64,000 nt of DNA from JACWAE01 sp963847595 (lineage in GTDB: Bacteria; Chloroflexota; Dehalococcoidia; SZUA-161), in the NCBI GenBank assembly GCA_963847595.1, contig CAWKAJ010000002.1, positions 1,612,001-1,676,000 of the forward strand. Reading direction: 5' to 3'. Shown here in pieces: positions 25,985-34,919 of this stretch. The notes beneath the pieces are model-generated. The model did no database searches. It saw only the letters and a program-made list of their open reading frames with translations, and was not told the origin of the DNA. Position 1 is the stretch's first letter; every line of letters begins with the position of its first letter. The position numbers were made by a program, and so were the translations under genes.

Positions 25985-26003
25985 ATAACAACCTTTGTGC
26001 GAT

Positions 26004-26035
26004 GGGTAGGTTGGAGCATCGGCTCCATGCTACCC
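26004..26035. repeat. Composite palindrome upstream of radA
   Basis: GGGTAG…CTACCC enclose TTGGAGC…GCTCCA around ATCG, resembling 16734-16751. It lies in the radA leader close to a TATAAT (minus strand, 26043-26038). Confidence 0.6.
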
Positions 26036-26064
26036 GTATTATAATCTCATCTTCTGGGTGCAGA

Positions 26065-26112
26065 AAGGGGAGCCCGGCCAAGCGGTTACGAACTCGATGC
26101 CGGGCTCCCCTT
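26065..26112 (-). terminator. Terminator-like hairpin after the VOC gene
   Basis: AAGGGGAGCCCGGC and GCCGGGCTCCCCTT are an exact 14-base inverted repeat with a 20-base loop. On the minus strand it follows the VOC gene and is trailed by TTTCTG. Confidence 0.7.
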
Positions 26113-26143
26113 CTTTGGATTCTTCTGAAGCAGTGACTGGCGT

Positions 26144-26638
26144 CTAGCCTCCCTCGGCCAGCTTCTTCATAATCTTATCGCGCACATCCTTCTGCACAAG
26201 CTCGATTCTGAGGCCATTGGTCTTAATGGCGTCGAAATGTGCGAAGGCCATGATGCCCACCATCTTGAGGTAGCAGATCATCTTAAGGCCCTGCGACTTG
26301 GCATTGGCCACTTCCTTGTCCAGGTCGTCTACCTCGAAGCCAAGATGGTGGAGGCCTTCACCGTATTTTGTGAGGAAGTCGGTATAGATGCACGGGCCCT
26401 TAACCACCTGCACCATCTCCAGCCTGACCGGCCCCATCTGGCCGAAGGTGACCTTCATGGTGTAAGGCGAGGGCTTGCCCTTGTATATCACATCGGGCGG
26501 CAGGTCGTGCTGCTGCACCTCCTCGAATTTGATGCCGAATGCTTTGCTGTAAAAGGCTAGAGCCTTGTCCATGTCCTTGACCACGAATGCCAAGTGGTCT
26601 AGCTTCAATTTGGCGCTGCCTATCTTTAACGTCGCCAT
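26144..26638 (-). CDS. VOC (glyoxalase/epimerase-like) protein
   Basis: 164 residues. Two beta-alpha-beta-beta-beta halves: LDHLAFVVKDMDKALAFYSKAFG with a metal-binding His and LEMVQ, then LHHLGFEVDDLDKEVANAKSQG and LRIELVQ. The pattern fits methylmalonyl-CoA epimerase-like or lyase members. Substrate unknown; it lies near acyl-CoA genes, so a CoA thioester role is possible. Confidence 0.8.
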   Translation of the reverse strand: MATLKIGSAKLKLDHLAFVVKDMDKALAFYSKAFGIKFEEVQQHDLPPDVIYKGKPSPYTMKVTFGQMGPVRLEMVQVVKGPCIYTDFLTKYGEGLHHLGFEVDDLDKEVANAKSQGLKMICYLKMVGIMAFAHFDAIKTNGLRIELVQKDVRDKIMKKLAEGG

Positions 26639-26690
26639 CGCTGCATTTCCTCCTTATAAGTTGTAAAGGTTATTTTATTAATCTGCTTTC

Positions 26691-26787
26691 AACCCCCTGG
26701 CCCCCAATCTTGGGGGGATTTGAGAGTTGGGGACACCCCAAACCCCCGGCAAAGGGGCTTCGCCCCTCTGCACTCCTCAATTGTTAA
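26691..26787. repeat. C/G-tract intergenic element, copy
   Basis: Same order as at 11037 and 51483: CCCCCTGGCCCCCAATCTTG, then GTTGGGGACACCCC, CAAAGGGGCTTCGCCCCTCT and GCACTCC. It occupies the gap between the VOC and OYE genes. Confidence 0.8.
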
Positions 26788-26796
26788 ACATACTCC

Positions 26797-28770
26797 TTAT
26801 ATCTCGGCGGCGGCGAGCCAGCCCTCTTTTATGGCTTCCAGTATCGTCCTGGCCTCGACGCAGTCACCGATGCACTTGACCTCGACGCCCGTTTTCTCAA
26901 TCGCTTCCTTGAGTTCGGTATTGGGTACGGACCCGGCAGCAAGTATGAAGGTATCAGCAGGGAAGTTCTTCATGGCATCGGCTGCGATCTCCGCCATGGA
27001 GGTTATGCCTCCACGCACGTGGACACGCATGCCGGTCTCGGTTGCCTGCTGGTACTGGACGCCGGTGAGCATGCGGATGCCTTTGTTTCTCATCCTGTCG
27101 ACGAGGAGTATCCTCATGTCGGGGTTCATCTTATTCGCCATGAACTGGCTTCTTCGGGCTATGGCCACCTGCTTGCCCTGGTCTGCCAGGAACTCGGCGG
27201 TCTCGCAGCCCACCAGGTCGCCGCCGATGATGAACACCTTCTTACCCACCTTGGCCTTGCCCAGAAGCACATCCTCAGCGGTCACTACGTTCTTCAGCGT
27301 ATCCAGGCCGGGTATGTCCTCAGGGCTGGGGACCAAATTTTTAACGCCGGCGGCGAGGATAACCACATCGGGCTTGGCCTTCTTAATCTCTTCCGCAGTG
27401 ATGGCCTTGCCCAGCACTACCTTGACCTTAAGCTTCCTCAACTGATTTATCATATAGGCTGTCAGGTCACGGATGTCCTTCTTGTAAGGAGGTATTGCGG
27501 CCAGGATCAATTGGCCGCCCAGCTTCCGTTCTTTTTCATAGAGCGTTACCTGGTGCCCTCTCAGCGTTGCCACGCGGGCTGCCTCCATGCCTGCAGGCCC
27601 GCCGCCCACGATGATGACCTTCTTGGGCTTGGCTGCTTTCTTAATCTCGAACTCTTTCTCCCTGCCCACGGCGGGGTTGACCACGCAGGCAACGCCGTCA
27701 GCCCAAGCCAGGGTCTCGATGCAGTGGTTGCAGTGGATGCAGGGCCTGATATCCTTCTCTCTGCCCCTGGCGAGCTTGTTGGGAAGGTCGGGGTCACACT
27801 GCATCGCCCTGCCCATGGCGACGAAATCAATCTTGCCCTGCTTAATAGCCTGGTCGCCGATCTCAGGAGTGATATGCGCTGCGGCGATAATGGGAACCTT
27901 GACTACCTTCTTGACCTGCTCAACCAGGCCAAGGTTGGGGGCAGGGCCGTCGGCTTCCGTGGGGCACATTGTGAAGTATTGCCAGGCGTAATCGTAGAAT
28001 CCGCCCTGAGAGAGGTGGATGGCATCCGCTCCGGCAGCCACGAACATGGGCACCTGCACTAAAGTATCCTGCAGGGTGACGCCGTATTCGGCTACCTTGC
28101 CGCCTTTGACATAATATACTTCATAGATGCTGGTGCGGCACCACAGCGGGAAATTCTTGCCCACTTCCTTTCTCACTGCCTTCAGGGTATCGCACATGAA
28201 TCGCGCCCTGTTCTCCACGCTGCCGCCGTATTTGTTTTTGAGCGTGTTCCAGATGCGGGAGCGGAACTGGGTTTGCCCATTGATATTGGCGCCGTGGATT
28301 TCGATGGCATCAAACCCCGCCTCTTTGGCTCTTCTCGCCCCCTCGACGAACTTCTGGATAATGTATTGGATTTTGTCTATCGATAGCTCTCGAGGCAGCT
28401 CCGCCCCCATGACCGGCCTTTGCTCTCCCATGGCCCAGATGGAGCCGTGATAGATTTGCAGGCAGGCCTTGGCGCCATTTTTCTTGATGGTCTGGGCCAG
28501 CTTTGTTAATCCCGGCATATATTTGTCGTCGTCGATATTCAGCCCGAAGGGTAGCCCTGCTGCTCCGGCAGTGTCGACATTAGCGTTCTCGACGATGATC
28601 ATCCCGACGCCGCCCTTGGCGCGCGCCTCATGGTAGGCCAGCAATCGGTCGGTGGCCTCGCCGCCTTCGCACACATTGGTCCCCATGGGAGGATAAACAA
28701 TGCGGTTTTTGAGCTGCAGGGTGCCGATGCGGCCGGGGGAAAACAAGCTTTCATACTGGGACTTGGGCAT
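26797..28770 (-). CDS. Old Yellow Enzyme-family FMN/FAD/4Fe-4S reductase
   Basis: 657 residues in the layout of 2,4-dienoyl-CoA reductase FadH and related flavin reductases: an FMN TIM barrel (1-~340, IVYPPMGTNVCEGG, FDAIEIHGANINGQ), a 4Fe-4S site CIHCNHC plus a later Cys (~345-365), then a Rossmann FAD/NAD domain (VIIVGGGPAGMEAARVA at ~385) and KVFIIGGDLVGCETAEFL. It likely reduces an enoyl- or dienoyl-CoA or another activated alkene. AGGAGGAG precedes the ATG. The catalytic Tyr/His of FadH was not verified. Confidence 0.88.
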   Translation of the reverse strand: MPKSQYESLFSPGRIGTLQLKNRIVYPPMGTNVCEGGEATDRLLAYHEARAKGGVGMIIVENANVDTAGAAGLPFGLNIDDDKYMPGLTKLAQTIKKNGAKACLQIYHGSIWAMGEQRPVMGAELPRELSIDKIQYIIQKFVEGARRAKEAGFDAIEIHGANINGQTQFRSRIWNTLKNKYGGSVENRARFMCDTLKAVRKEVGKNFPLWCRTSIYEVYYVKGGKVAEYGVTLQDTLVQVPMFVAAGADAIHLSQGGFYDYAWQYFTMCPTEADGPAPNLGLVEQVKKVVKVPIIAAAHITPEIGDQAIKQGKIDFVAMGRAMQCDPDLPNKLARGREKDIRPCIHCNHCIETLAWADGVACVVNPAVGREKEFEIKKAAKPKKVIIVGGGPAGMEAARVATLRGHQVTLYEKERKLGGQLILAAIPPYKKDIRDLTAYMINQLRKLKVKVVLGKAITAEEIKKAKPDVVILAAGVKNLVPSPEDIPGLDTLKNVVTAEDVLLGKAKVGKKVFIIGGDLVGCETAEFLADQGKQVAIARRSQFMANKMNPDMRILLVDRMRNKGIRMLTGVQYQQATETGMRVHVRGGITSMAEIAADAMKNFPADTFILAAGSVPNTELKEAIEKTGVEVKCIGDCVEARTILEAIKEGWLAAAEI

Positions 28771-29030
28771 CTACTCCTCCTTGATTTGAGAATATTTTTT
28801 AATAGATTAGATTTAGGATTGAAGCTGGTAGAGGCTAATAGGGGGTTGCAGCCTCTGCGAACGCAATAATCTCCCCGAGGTTGGGTGACGGGACTAAGAT
28901 TATCGCCAGAAAAGAAACGGGGATGATAAGGGGGCTGTGATAGAGGTCATTTGGGAGCATGGCGGAAGCATAGTAGCCCATCTTGTTGCGGTTGTCAATA
29001 GTTGTCCAGGGGTGTACAGGGGCGTTTATC

Positions 29031-29057
29031 GTAGGGCGGGTTTCAAACCCGCCCTAC
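29031..29057. repeat. REP-like palindrome, copy 8
   Basis: GTAGGGCGGGTTT, a central C, and the exact reverse complement. It lies six bases past the fabF stop and could act as its terminator. Confidence 0.85.
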
Positions 29058-29062
29058 CTGTG

Positions 29063-30457
29063 CTATCCCTCGTATTTCTTGAACACCAGGCAGGCGTTCT
29101 GGCCCCCGAAGCCGAAGCTGTTGGAGAGGGCTACATTAACATCCTTTACTCTGGCTACATTGGGCACGTAATCCAGGTCACAATCGGGGTCCGGGTATTC
29201 GTAGTTTATTGTGGGATGAATCACACCTGTGGTGATCGTTTTGATGCAGGCCACTGCTTCCACAGCCCCCGAACCGCCCAGAAGGTGCCCGATCATGGAT
29301 TTGGTGGAGCTTATGGGGATGTGATAGGCGTGCTCTCCGAAGAGCAATTTAATCGCCAGGGTCTCCACAGCATCGTTGAGCTGTGTTGAGGTTCCGTGGG
29401 CGTTGATGTGTTCAACCTCATTGGGCGAGAGGCCAGCGTCCTCAATTGCCCAGCGCATGGCGCGAATGGCTCCGGCACCATTTTCATGGGGAGCTACCAC
29501 ATGGTAGGCGTCCGATGATGCGCCGACGCCGGCAACCTCGGCATAGATGCGAGCATTCCTGTGCATGGCATGCTCCAAACTTTCCAGGATGAGAATGCCG
29601 GCTCCCTCTGCAGGAACGAAGCCATCCCGCTTGGCATCGAAGGGGCGGCTGGCCTTGGTCGGCTCATCGTTCCGAGTGGTCAAGGCTTTCATCACACAGA
29701 ACCCGGCTATCCCTGTGGGGGTCAGGGCAGCCTCGCTGCCACCGGCGACCATGACCTCTGCTTTACCAAGTCTTATCACCTCTACGGCATCGCCGATAGC
29801 CTGGGTTGCAGCAGCGCAGGCGGTGGTTATGGTGGAGGAAAAACCTGTGAGCCCGAAGATAAGGCTGATCTGCCCTGCCGCCATGTTAGGCAGGATTATG
29901 GGCATGAAAAAGGGGGTTATCCTCATTCCGCCTTTCTCCAACAGGGTATGGTATCCTGCCTCAGCTTCAGGGAAGCCGCCGATTCCATTGCCGATAATCA
30001 CGCCCAGCATGTCTGTGTTCTCGCGGCTGATATCGAGTCTGGCATCGTCTATAGCCATCCTCGCTGAGGCTACAGCGAATTGGCTGAACCGCGCCATCCT
30101 GCGCGCTTCTTTGAAGTCCATGTAGTTGCGGGGGTCAAAGTCCTTTACTTCGCCGGCTATCTGGCAGCTCAGACTGCTGACGTCGCAACTAGTAGTTTTA
30201 GCGATGCCTGACCTTCCTTCAATCAGTCCCTGCCAGTATTCGTCAACGGTGAGACCCAGGGGTGTAACTACCCCCATGCCGGTGACGACAACGCGGCGCC
30301 TCTCCTTCTTCCCCCGGCCTGTCCGCTGGGTGCGTGTTTTGGGGAGGCGGTGTGCCTTTGCCTTTTTGGCTATGCCTGTGAGCAGCTCATCGATTTGCTT
30401 ATCGACGACTGCGGTGACTGCTTTTGATTGTTCAATCTCCGAACCCCCTGCCCCCAT
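29063..30457 (-). CDS. fabF: 3-oxoacyl-[ACP] synthase II with N-terminal extension
   Basis: 464 residues, about 50 more than usual. The catalytic triad is present: Cys in TTACAAATQAIG, His in EHINAHGTSTQLND and His in KSMIGHLLGGSGAVEA. The canonical start (RRVVVTGMGVVTPLG) is at residue ~54, but AAGGAGG stands seven bases before ATG 30457, so the charged extension (KQIDELLTGIAKKAKAHRLP) seems to be translated. It lies 11 bases after folC on the same strand. No acyl carrier protein gene is adjacent. Confidence 0.93.
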   Translation of the reverse strand: MGAGGSEIEQSKAVTAVVDKQIDELLTGIAKKAKAHRLPKTRTQRTGRGKKERRRVVVTGMGVVTPLGLTVDEYWQGLIEGRSGIAKTTSCDVSSLSCQIAGEVKDFDPRNYMDFKEARRMARFSQFAVASARMAIDDARLDISRENTDMLGVIIGNGIGGFPEAEAGYHTLLEKGGMRITPFFMPIILPNMAAGQISLIFGLTGFSSTITTACAAATQAIGDAVEVIRLGKAEVMVAGGSEAALTPTGIAGFCVMKALTTRNDEPTKASRPFDAKRDGFVPAEGAGILILESLEHAMHRNARIYAEVAGVGASSDAYHVVAPHENGAGAIRAMRWAIEDAGLSPNEVEHINAHGTSTQLNDAVETLAIKLLFGEHAYHIPISSTKSMIGHLLGGSGAVEAVACIKTITTGVIHPTINYEYPDPDCDLDYVPNVARVKDVNVALSNSFGFGGQNACLVFKKYEG

Positions 30458-30468
30458 TAAAACCCTCC

Positions 30469-31791
30469 TTAGCTTGCGTAGCGTTCGGGATGCAAGCCCT
30501 TCACATATTCTATCACCTCGGCGACAAGGAATAGAGAGCCCGTGGCGCAGATGAGGTCTCCCCTGCCCGCTTTTCCTTGTGCCTCTGCCACTGCCCCGGC
30601 AACATCCTCCGCCGTCTCAGCCTGCACTCCCAATCGGGCAAACTCGCCAGCCAGTATCTCGGGCCTGGAGGCCCGGGGATGGCGCGAGCGAGTCACGATA
30701 ACGGTATTTGCCAGCGGCGCTAATTCTTCGACTATCCCCGACGCATCCTTGTCGGCAGATGTACCCATTATAAGGATTAAATGGTCAAAGTGGAAATATT
30801 CTTTGAGCGCTTCTTTGAGCTTGCTCGCCGAATCGCGGTTATGGGCACCGTCCACGACGAGCAGCGGCCTGCGCCTCAGGATTTGCAGACGCCCGGGCCA
30901 GTTGGTCCTGGCTAATCCAGCCTCTATGCTTTTCCGGGGCACTCCCAGAACTTCCAGGGCTCCGACAGCAGCGGCGGCATTCTGCAACTGGTGCGCCCCG
31001 AGGAGGGGTATGGTTATCCGATAGGAGCCTCTAAGTCCCTGCACCTCCATTGATTGGCCGGAAAGGTTGGAGTCGAGTTTTCGCCACGTGATGTCGCTGC
31101 CCACTGAGACCAGCCTGGCTCCCTTCCTCTGGCAAGTCTCTCTAATCACCCCTGCAGCCTCATCGGCTTGAGCAGAGCTAACCACAGGGCGCCCCGGCTT
31201 GATAATGCCCGCCTTTTCGGCTGCGATCTGGGCGAGGGTGTCGCCCAATACCTCCGTATGGTCGAGGCTTATCGAAGTGATGATGCTAACCTCCGGGGTG
31301 ACCACGTTAGTGGCATCCAGTCTGCCTCCCAGCCCTGTCTCCAGCACCTGGTAATCAACCTCCTTTTGCTGAAAATACATGAAGGCAGCGGCGGTGAGCA
31401 GCTCGAAGGTGGAAAGCTCGCCATAGGTCTTGTCATGGTCTATCGCTTCGACATGGGGCCGCATCCTGGCGACCACTGATTCCAGCTCTGATTTGAGTAT
31501 AGGCTTACCGTCCACCTGTATCCTTTCGCGAAGTGTAACCAGGTGGGGGGAAGTATAAAGCCCTGTCCTATAGCCGGCAGCCTGAAGCCCCGCCGCAATC
31601 ATAGCTGACGTGCTGCCCTTGCCCTTGGAGCCGGCGATGTGCACAGCCTTCGTGCTGAGATGCGGGTTGCCCAGCCTCTGCAGCAGGGCGTCCATACGCC
31701 TCAGGTCGAACCTGCTGGCGTAGTTGTAGCCCGGCCACCTTTCGTAGTCGGTGCGGCTAAGCAAAAAATTGAGGGCAGCAGCGTAGTTCAT
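30469..31791 (-). CDS. folC: Folylpolyglutamate/dihydrofolate synthase
   Basis: 440 residues. Mur-ligase fold with P-loop GSKGKGSTSAMIAAGL (about 50-65), the folate-binding LETGLGGRLDATNVV and the C-terminal VDGAHNRDSA. It adds glutamate to folates. It has its own promoter and no clear ribosome site before ATG 31791. The pairing with fabF looks like simple cotranscription. Confidence 0.92.
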   Translation of the reverse strand: MNYAAALNFLLSRTDYERWPGYNYASRFDLRRMDALLQRLGNPHLSTKAVHIAGSKGKGSTSAMIAAGLQAAGYRTGLYTSPHLVTLRERIQVDGKPILKSELESVVARMRPHVEAIDHDKTYGELSTFELLTAAAFMYFQQKEVDYQVLETGLGGRLDATNVVTPEVSIITSISLDHTEVLGDTLAQIAAEKAGIIKPGRPVVSSAQADEAAGVIRETCQRKGARLVSVGSDITWRKLDSNLSGQSMEVQGLRGSYRITIPLLGAHQLQNAAAAVGALEVLGVPRKSIEAGLARTNWPGRLQILRRRPLLVVDGAHNRDSASKLKEALKEYFHFDHLILIMGTSADKDASGIVEELAPLANTVIVTRSRHPRASRPEILAGEFARLGVQAETAEDVAGAVAEAQGKAGRGDLICATGSLFLVAEVIEYVKGLHPERYAS

Positions 31792-31823
31792 CGTATAGAA
31801 AGGACGGTTTTTAATGATTGGCT

Positions 31824-31852
31824 ATTATATCATTGGGGCAAAGTCACTACAA
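31824..31852 (-). promoter_or_regulatory. folC promoter
   Basis: Minus strand: TTGTAG (31852-31847), 17-base spacer, perfect TATAAT (31829-31824). It predicts a leader of about 26 bases to the folC ATG. Confidence 0.65.
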
Positions 31853-31875
31853 GAGAACCCGCTTACTAATGGGGG

Positions 31876-31966
31876 AGTGCAGAGGGGCTCTCCCCTCTGC
31901 CAGGGGGCTGTGGGTGTCCCCCAAAATTCTAAATTCCCCCATGATTGGGGGATACAGGGGGTTGAA
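31876..31966. repeat. C/G-tract intergenic element, inverted copy
   Basis: Same element as at 26691 and 51483 but in the opposite orientation: GTGCAGAGGGG at the left, GTGTCCCCCA in the middle and GGGGGTTG at the right. Confidence 0.75.
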
Positions 31967-32056
31967 AAGAGATTAGTGAACGCCTTCTAACAAGTGGCGG
32001 AGAGTGTCTCGTTGTATTATACTTAGGTGGTTTTAGCGACTCTGGAGGAGAGAAGG

Positions 32057-32974
32057 ATGAAAGGGAAAGACCTGTTGTCCATCAGCGACCTCACCCTGGA
32101 TGAGGTATGGGGCATTATCAATAGAGCCATCCGGCTGAAGAAGAGGAAGGCGATGAGCTCCATCCTTGCCGGAAAGACCCTCGCTTTGATATTCGAGAAG
32201 CCTTCTCTGCGCACCAAGGTCAGCTTCGATGTCGCCATGTACCAGCTCGGAGGACACAGCGTATATCTTTCCCAGGCCGAGGTGGGGTTGGGGAGCAGGG
32301 AGCCCATCGCGGACGTGGCCCGGACTCTCAGCCGCTATGTTGACATAATCGCAGCCCGGACCTTTGCCCATGCCACTGTGGAGTCGCTGGCAAAGTACGC
32401 CAGCGTGCCTGTAATAAACGCGCTCTCAGATGGAGAGCACCCTTGCCAGGCGCTCGCCGACATCATGACCATCTACGAGAAGAAGGGTAAGCTGGAAGGC
32501 TTGACCGTTGCTTACGTCGGCGACGGCAACAACGTAGCCAACAGCCTTTTCCTCGCTTGCTCGTCGGTGGGGGCGAACTTCAGGATTGCCTCGCCCAAGG
32601 GATACGAGCTTTCCAAAGAGATAATGCCCCTGGGGCTGCGCTCCTCAAGGAAAGTGGGCGCTGAGATCGCGCTGCTGAAAGACCCCAGGGAGGCGGTCAA
32701 GGGCGCCGACGTGGTCTACACCGATGTCTGGACCAGCATGGGACAGGAAGCGGAGGCGGAGAAGCGGCGCAAGGCCTTTGCAGGCTATCAGGTGGATGCC
32801 AGGCTGATGAAGCTTGCGGCAAAGGGCGCCATCTTCATGCACCCGCTGCCGGCGCATCACAACGAGGAGGTAGCCCCAGGCATCATAGACTCGAAGCAGT
32901 CTGTGGTCTTCGACCAGGCAGAGAACCGCCTGCATGTCCAGAAGGCGATACTGGCGGAGATTTTGGGTAAGTAA
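32057..32974 (+). CDS. argF: Ornithine carbamoyltransferase
   Basis: 305 residues from ATG 32057, with GGAGGAGAGAAGG directly upstream. Carbamoyl-phosphate motif FEKPSLRTKVSFD, HPCQALADIMT and the ornithine-side end DQAENRLHVQKAIL. The usual HCLP of OTCase reads HPLPAHHNEEV here, so the substrate-contacting Cys is replaced by Pro. The rest is OTCase-like, so the usual arginine biosynthesis role is likely, but a related carbamoyltransferase is possible. Its stop overlaps der (TAATG). Confidence 0.85.
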   Translation: MKGKDLLSISDLTLDEVWGIINRAIRLKKRKAMSSILAGKTLALIFEKPSLRTKVSFDVAMYQLGGHSVYLSQAEVGLGSREPIADVARTLSRYVDIIAARTFAHATVESLAKYASVPVINALSDGEHPCQALADIMTIYEKKGKLEGLTVAYVGDGNNVANSLFLACSSVGANFRIASPKGYELSKEIMPLGLRSSRKVGAEIALLKDPREAVKGADVVYTDVWTSMGQEAEAEKRRKAFAGYQVDARLMKLAAKGAIFMHPLPAHHNEEVAPGIIDSKQSVVFDQAENRLHVQKAILAEILGK

Positions 32975-34293
32975 TGTCCAAGCCCATTGTCGCTATCGTG
33001 GGCAGGCCCAATGTGGGCAAGTCTACCCTGTTCAACCGGCTGGTCGGCGAACGCATCGCTATCGTGGAAGACCTGCCGGGTACGACGCGGGACAGGGTCT
33101 ACGCCGATATGTCCTGGGGGGAACGCGAACTAACAATCATAGACACCGGCGGCTTCGAGCCCAGGCCCGACTCCGACCTGCGGCAAAAGGTCAAGCACCA
33201 GGCTGAGGTCGCTATCGAGGAGGCGGACGCTATCATCTTTATGGTGGATGTCCTTGATGGCGTGACCATCCCCGACCAGGAGATAGCCGAGACGCTGAGG
33301 CGCTCACGGAAGCCGATTATCCTGGCTGTGAATAAAGCGGATAATGACCAGCGCCGCCAGCAGGCATTTCAGTTTCACGAGTTGGGCATCGGCGAGCCCA
33401 TGGCTATCAGCGCCCATCATGGCATCGGCGTCTCCGACTTGATGGATGAGGTCTGCACCAGGTTGCCGCCCCCTGAGCCTGCTGCGCAGGAGCCTGAGAT
33501 GCTGAAGATAGCCATCGTGGGGCGACCCAACGTAGGCAAGTCCATGCTGCTCAACGCTATCCTGGGCCAGGAGAGGGCGATTGTGAGCGATATCCCCGGT
33601 ACGACCCGTGACGCTACAGATACTGTATTCAAATACGATGGCGAGTCCATATTGTTCATAGATACCGCAGGGATCCGACGACGCGGCAAAATTGAGGTCG
33701 GCATCGAGCGATACGGCGTCATGCGTTCTCTTAACGCAATCTCCAGGGCGGACGTTGTCCTCCTGGTCATCGAGGCTGCTGAGATCATGAATGAGCAGGA
33801 TATGCACATCGCGGGCTATATCCATGAGGCGCTCAAAGGAATAGTGGTTGTGGTGAATAAGTGGGACTTGGCTCGCGAGTTGGAAGTGGATAAAGCTCAA
33901 TGCGCTCGCGAGATCAGGCAGAAGGTCAAATTCTTCCCCGATGTGCCCATGGCGTTCGCATCGGCACAGTTCGGGAAAGGCATCGGCGGGGTATTATCGG
34001 CAGCCAGGCAAGTCTATCAGGAGAGGCAGAAACGCCTTCCCACTCCGTTGCTCAATGATGAGATGAATAGAGCTATAGTTGCTCATCCTCCTCCATCGTT
34101 GTGGGGCAGACAGCTCAAGTTATCTTATGTAACCCAGCCCGATGTCGAACCACCGACCTTTGTTTTCTTCGTCAACGACCCCAGGCTGCTCCATTTTTCC
34201 TATCAGCGCTATCTGGAGAACAGCCTGCGCAAGGCCTTTGGCTTCAAGGGCACGCCGCTAAAGCTCATCTTTAAACGGAAGGGTAAGAAATGA
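32974..34293 (+). CDS. der: Ribosome-assembly GTPase Der
   Basis: 439 residues with two G domains, each with GRPNVGKS (about 11-18 and 181-188), DTGG/DTAG and NKAD/NKWD, plus a C-terminal KH-like domain. It acts in 50S maturation. It starts within the argF stop codon and overlaps plsY by ATGA, so the run argF-der-plsY-gpsA is translationally coupled. Confidence 0.96.
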   Translation: MSKPIVAIVGRPNVGKSTLFNRLVGERIAIVEDLPGTTRDRVYADMSWGERELTIIDTGGFEPRPDSDLRQKVKHQAEVAIEEADAIIFMVDVLDGVTIPDQEIAETLRRSRKPIILAVNKADNDQRRQQAFQFHELGIGEPMAISAHHGIGVSDLMDEVCTRLPPPEPAAQEPEMLKIAIVGRPNVGKSMLLNAILGQERAIVSDIPGTTRDATDTVFKYDGESILFIDTAGIRRRGKIEVGIERYGVMRSLNAISRADVVLLVIEAAEIMNEQDMHIAGYIHEALKGIVVVVNKWDLARELEVDKAQCAREIRQKVKFFPDVPMAFASAQFGKGIGGVLSAARQVYQERQKRLPTPLLNDEMNRAIVAHPPPSLWGRQLKLSYVTQPDVEPPTFVFFVNDPRLLHFSYQRYLENSLRKAFGFKGTPLKLIFKRKGKK

Positions 34294-34919
34294 TCGGGTT
34301 TGCTGCGGTGGTAATCGGCAGTTATCTGATCGGTTCCATACCCTCGGGGTTAGTAGTGGGGAGGCTAAGAGGCGTCGATGTCAGGGAGTACGGCAGTGGC
34401 AATATCGGCACCACCAATGTATTGCGCACGCTGGGCGCCAGATACGGGGCGGTAGTGCTCATCGCCGACGTGCTCAAGGGGGTAATAGCTGTCGTGCTTG
34501 CCAGGTATATTATTGAGACTCCCACCGGTGAGATGGCTGCTGGCTTCGCCGCCGTCGCGGGGCATGACTGGTCGCTGTTCCTCAAGTTCAAGGGCGGACG
34601 CGGCGTTGCCACTTCGCTGGGGGCGCTTTTGCCGTTGGCTATGCCAGGCCCGTTGAGCGGTGTTATTGGCCTGGCTGTCTTTGCCCTGGTTACCTTGGCC
34701 TCTCGCTACGTGTCGCTGGCCTCCATAGTGGGTTCTGTTAGCGCAGTAGTGGCGATGGCTGTTTTCCTGGGCCTGGACCGTGTCCCCTGGCAATATTTGG
34801 TCTACATCGTGGTCGTGGTCGCCTTGATAATTTACCAGCATCGGGATAACATATCGAGGCTGCTGTCCGGCACGGAGAGCAAGCTGGGGCAGAAAGGGGA
34901 GAAAAGGCAGGCCACATGA
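34290..34919 (+). CDS. plsY: Acyl-phosphate:glycerol-3-phosphate acyltransferase
   Basis: 209 residues, about five membrane spans. Diagnostic loops SIPSGLVVGRL, GSGNIGTTNVLRTLG and FKGGRGVATSLG are present. It makes lysophosphatidate from glycerol-3-phosphate and acyl-phosphate at the membrane. It overlaps both neighbours by four bases and sits next to gpsA, which makes its substrate. Confidence 0.95.
   Translation: MIGFAAVVIGSYLIGSIPSGLVVGRLRGVDVREYGSGNIGTTNVLRTLGARYGAVVLIADVLKGVIAVVLARYIIETPTGEMAAGFAAVAGHDWSLFLKFKGGRGVATSLGALLPLAMPGPLSGVIGLAVFALVTLASRYVSLASIVGSVSAVVAMAVFLGLDRVPWQYLVYIVVVVALIIYQHRDNISRLLSGTESKLGQKGEKRQAT

Noticed and set aside
27019..28062. 347-codon open frame on the plus strand
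   Set aside because: It lies entirely opposite the OYE-family reductase gene, which has clear motifs; the frame is a shadow without recognisable domains.
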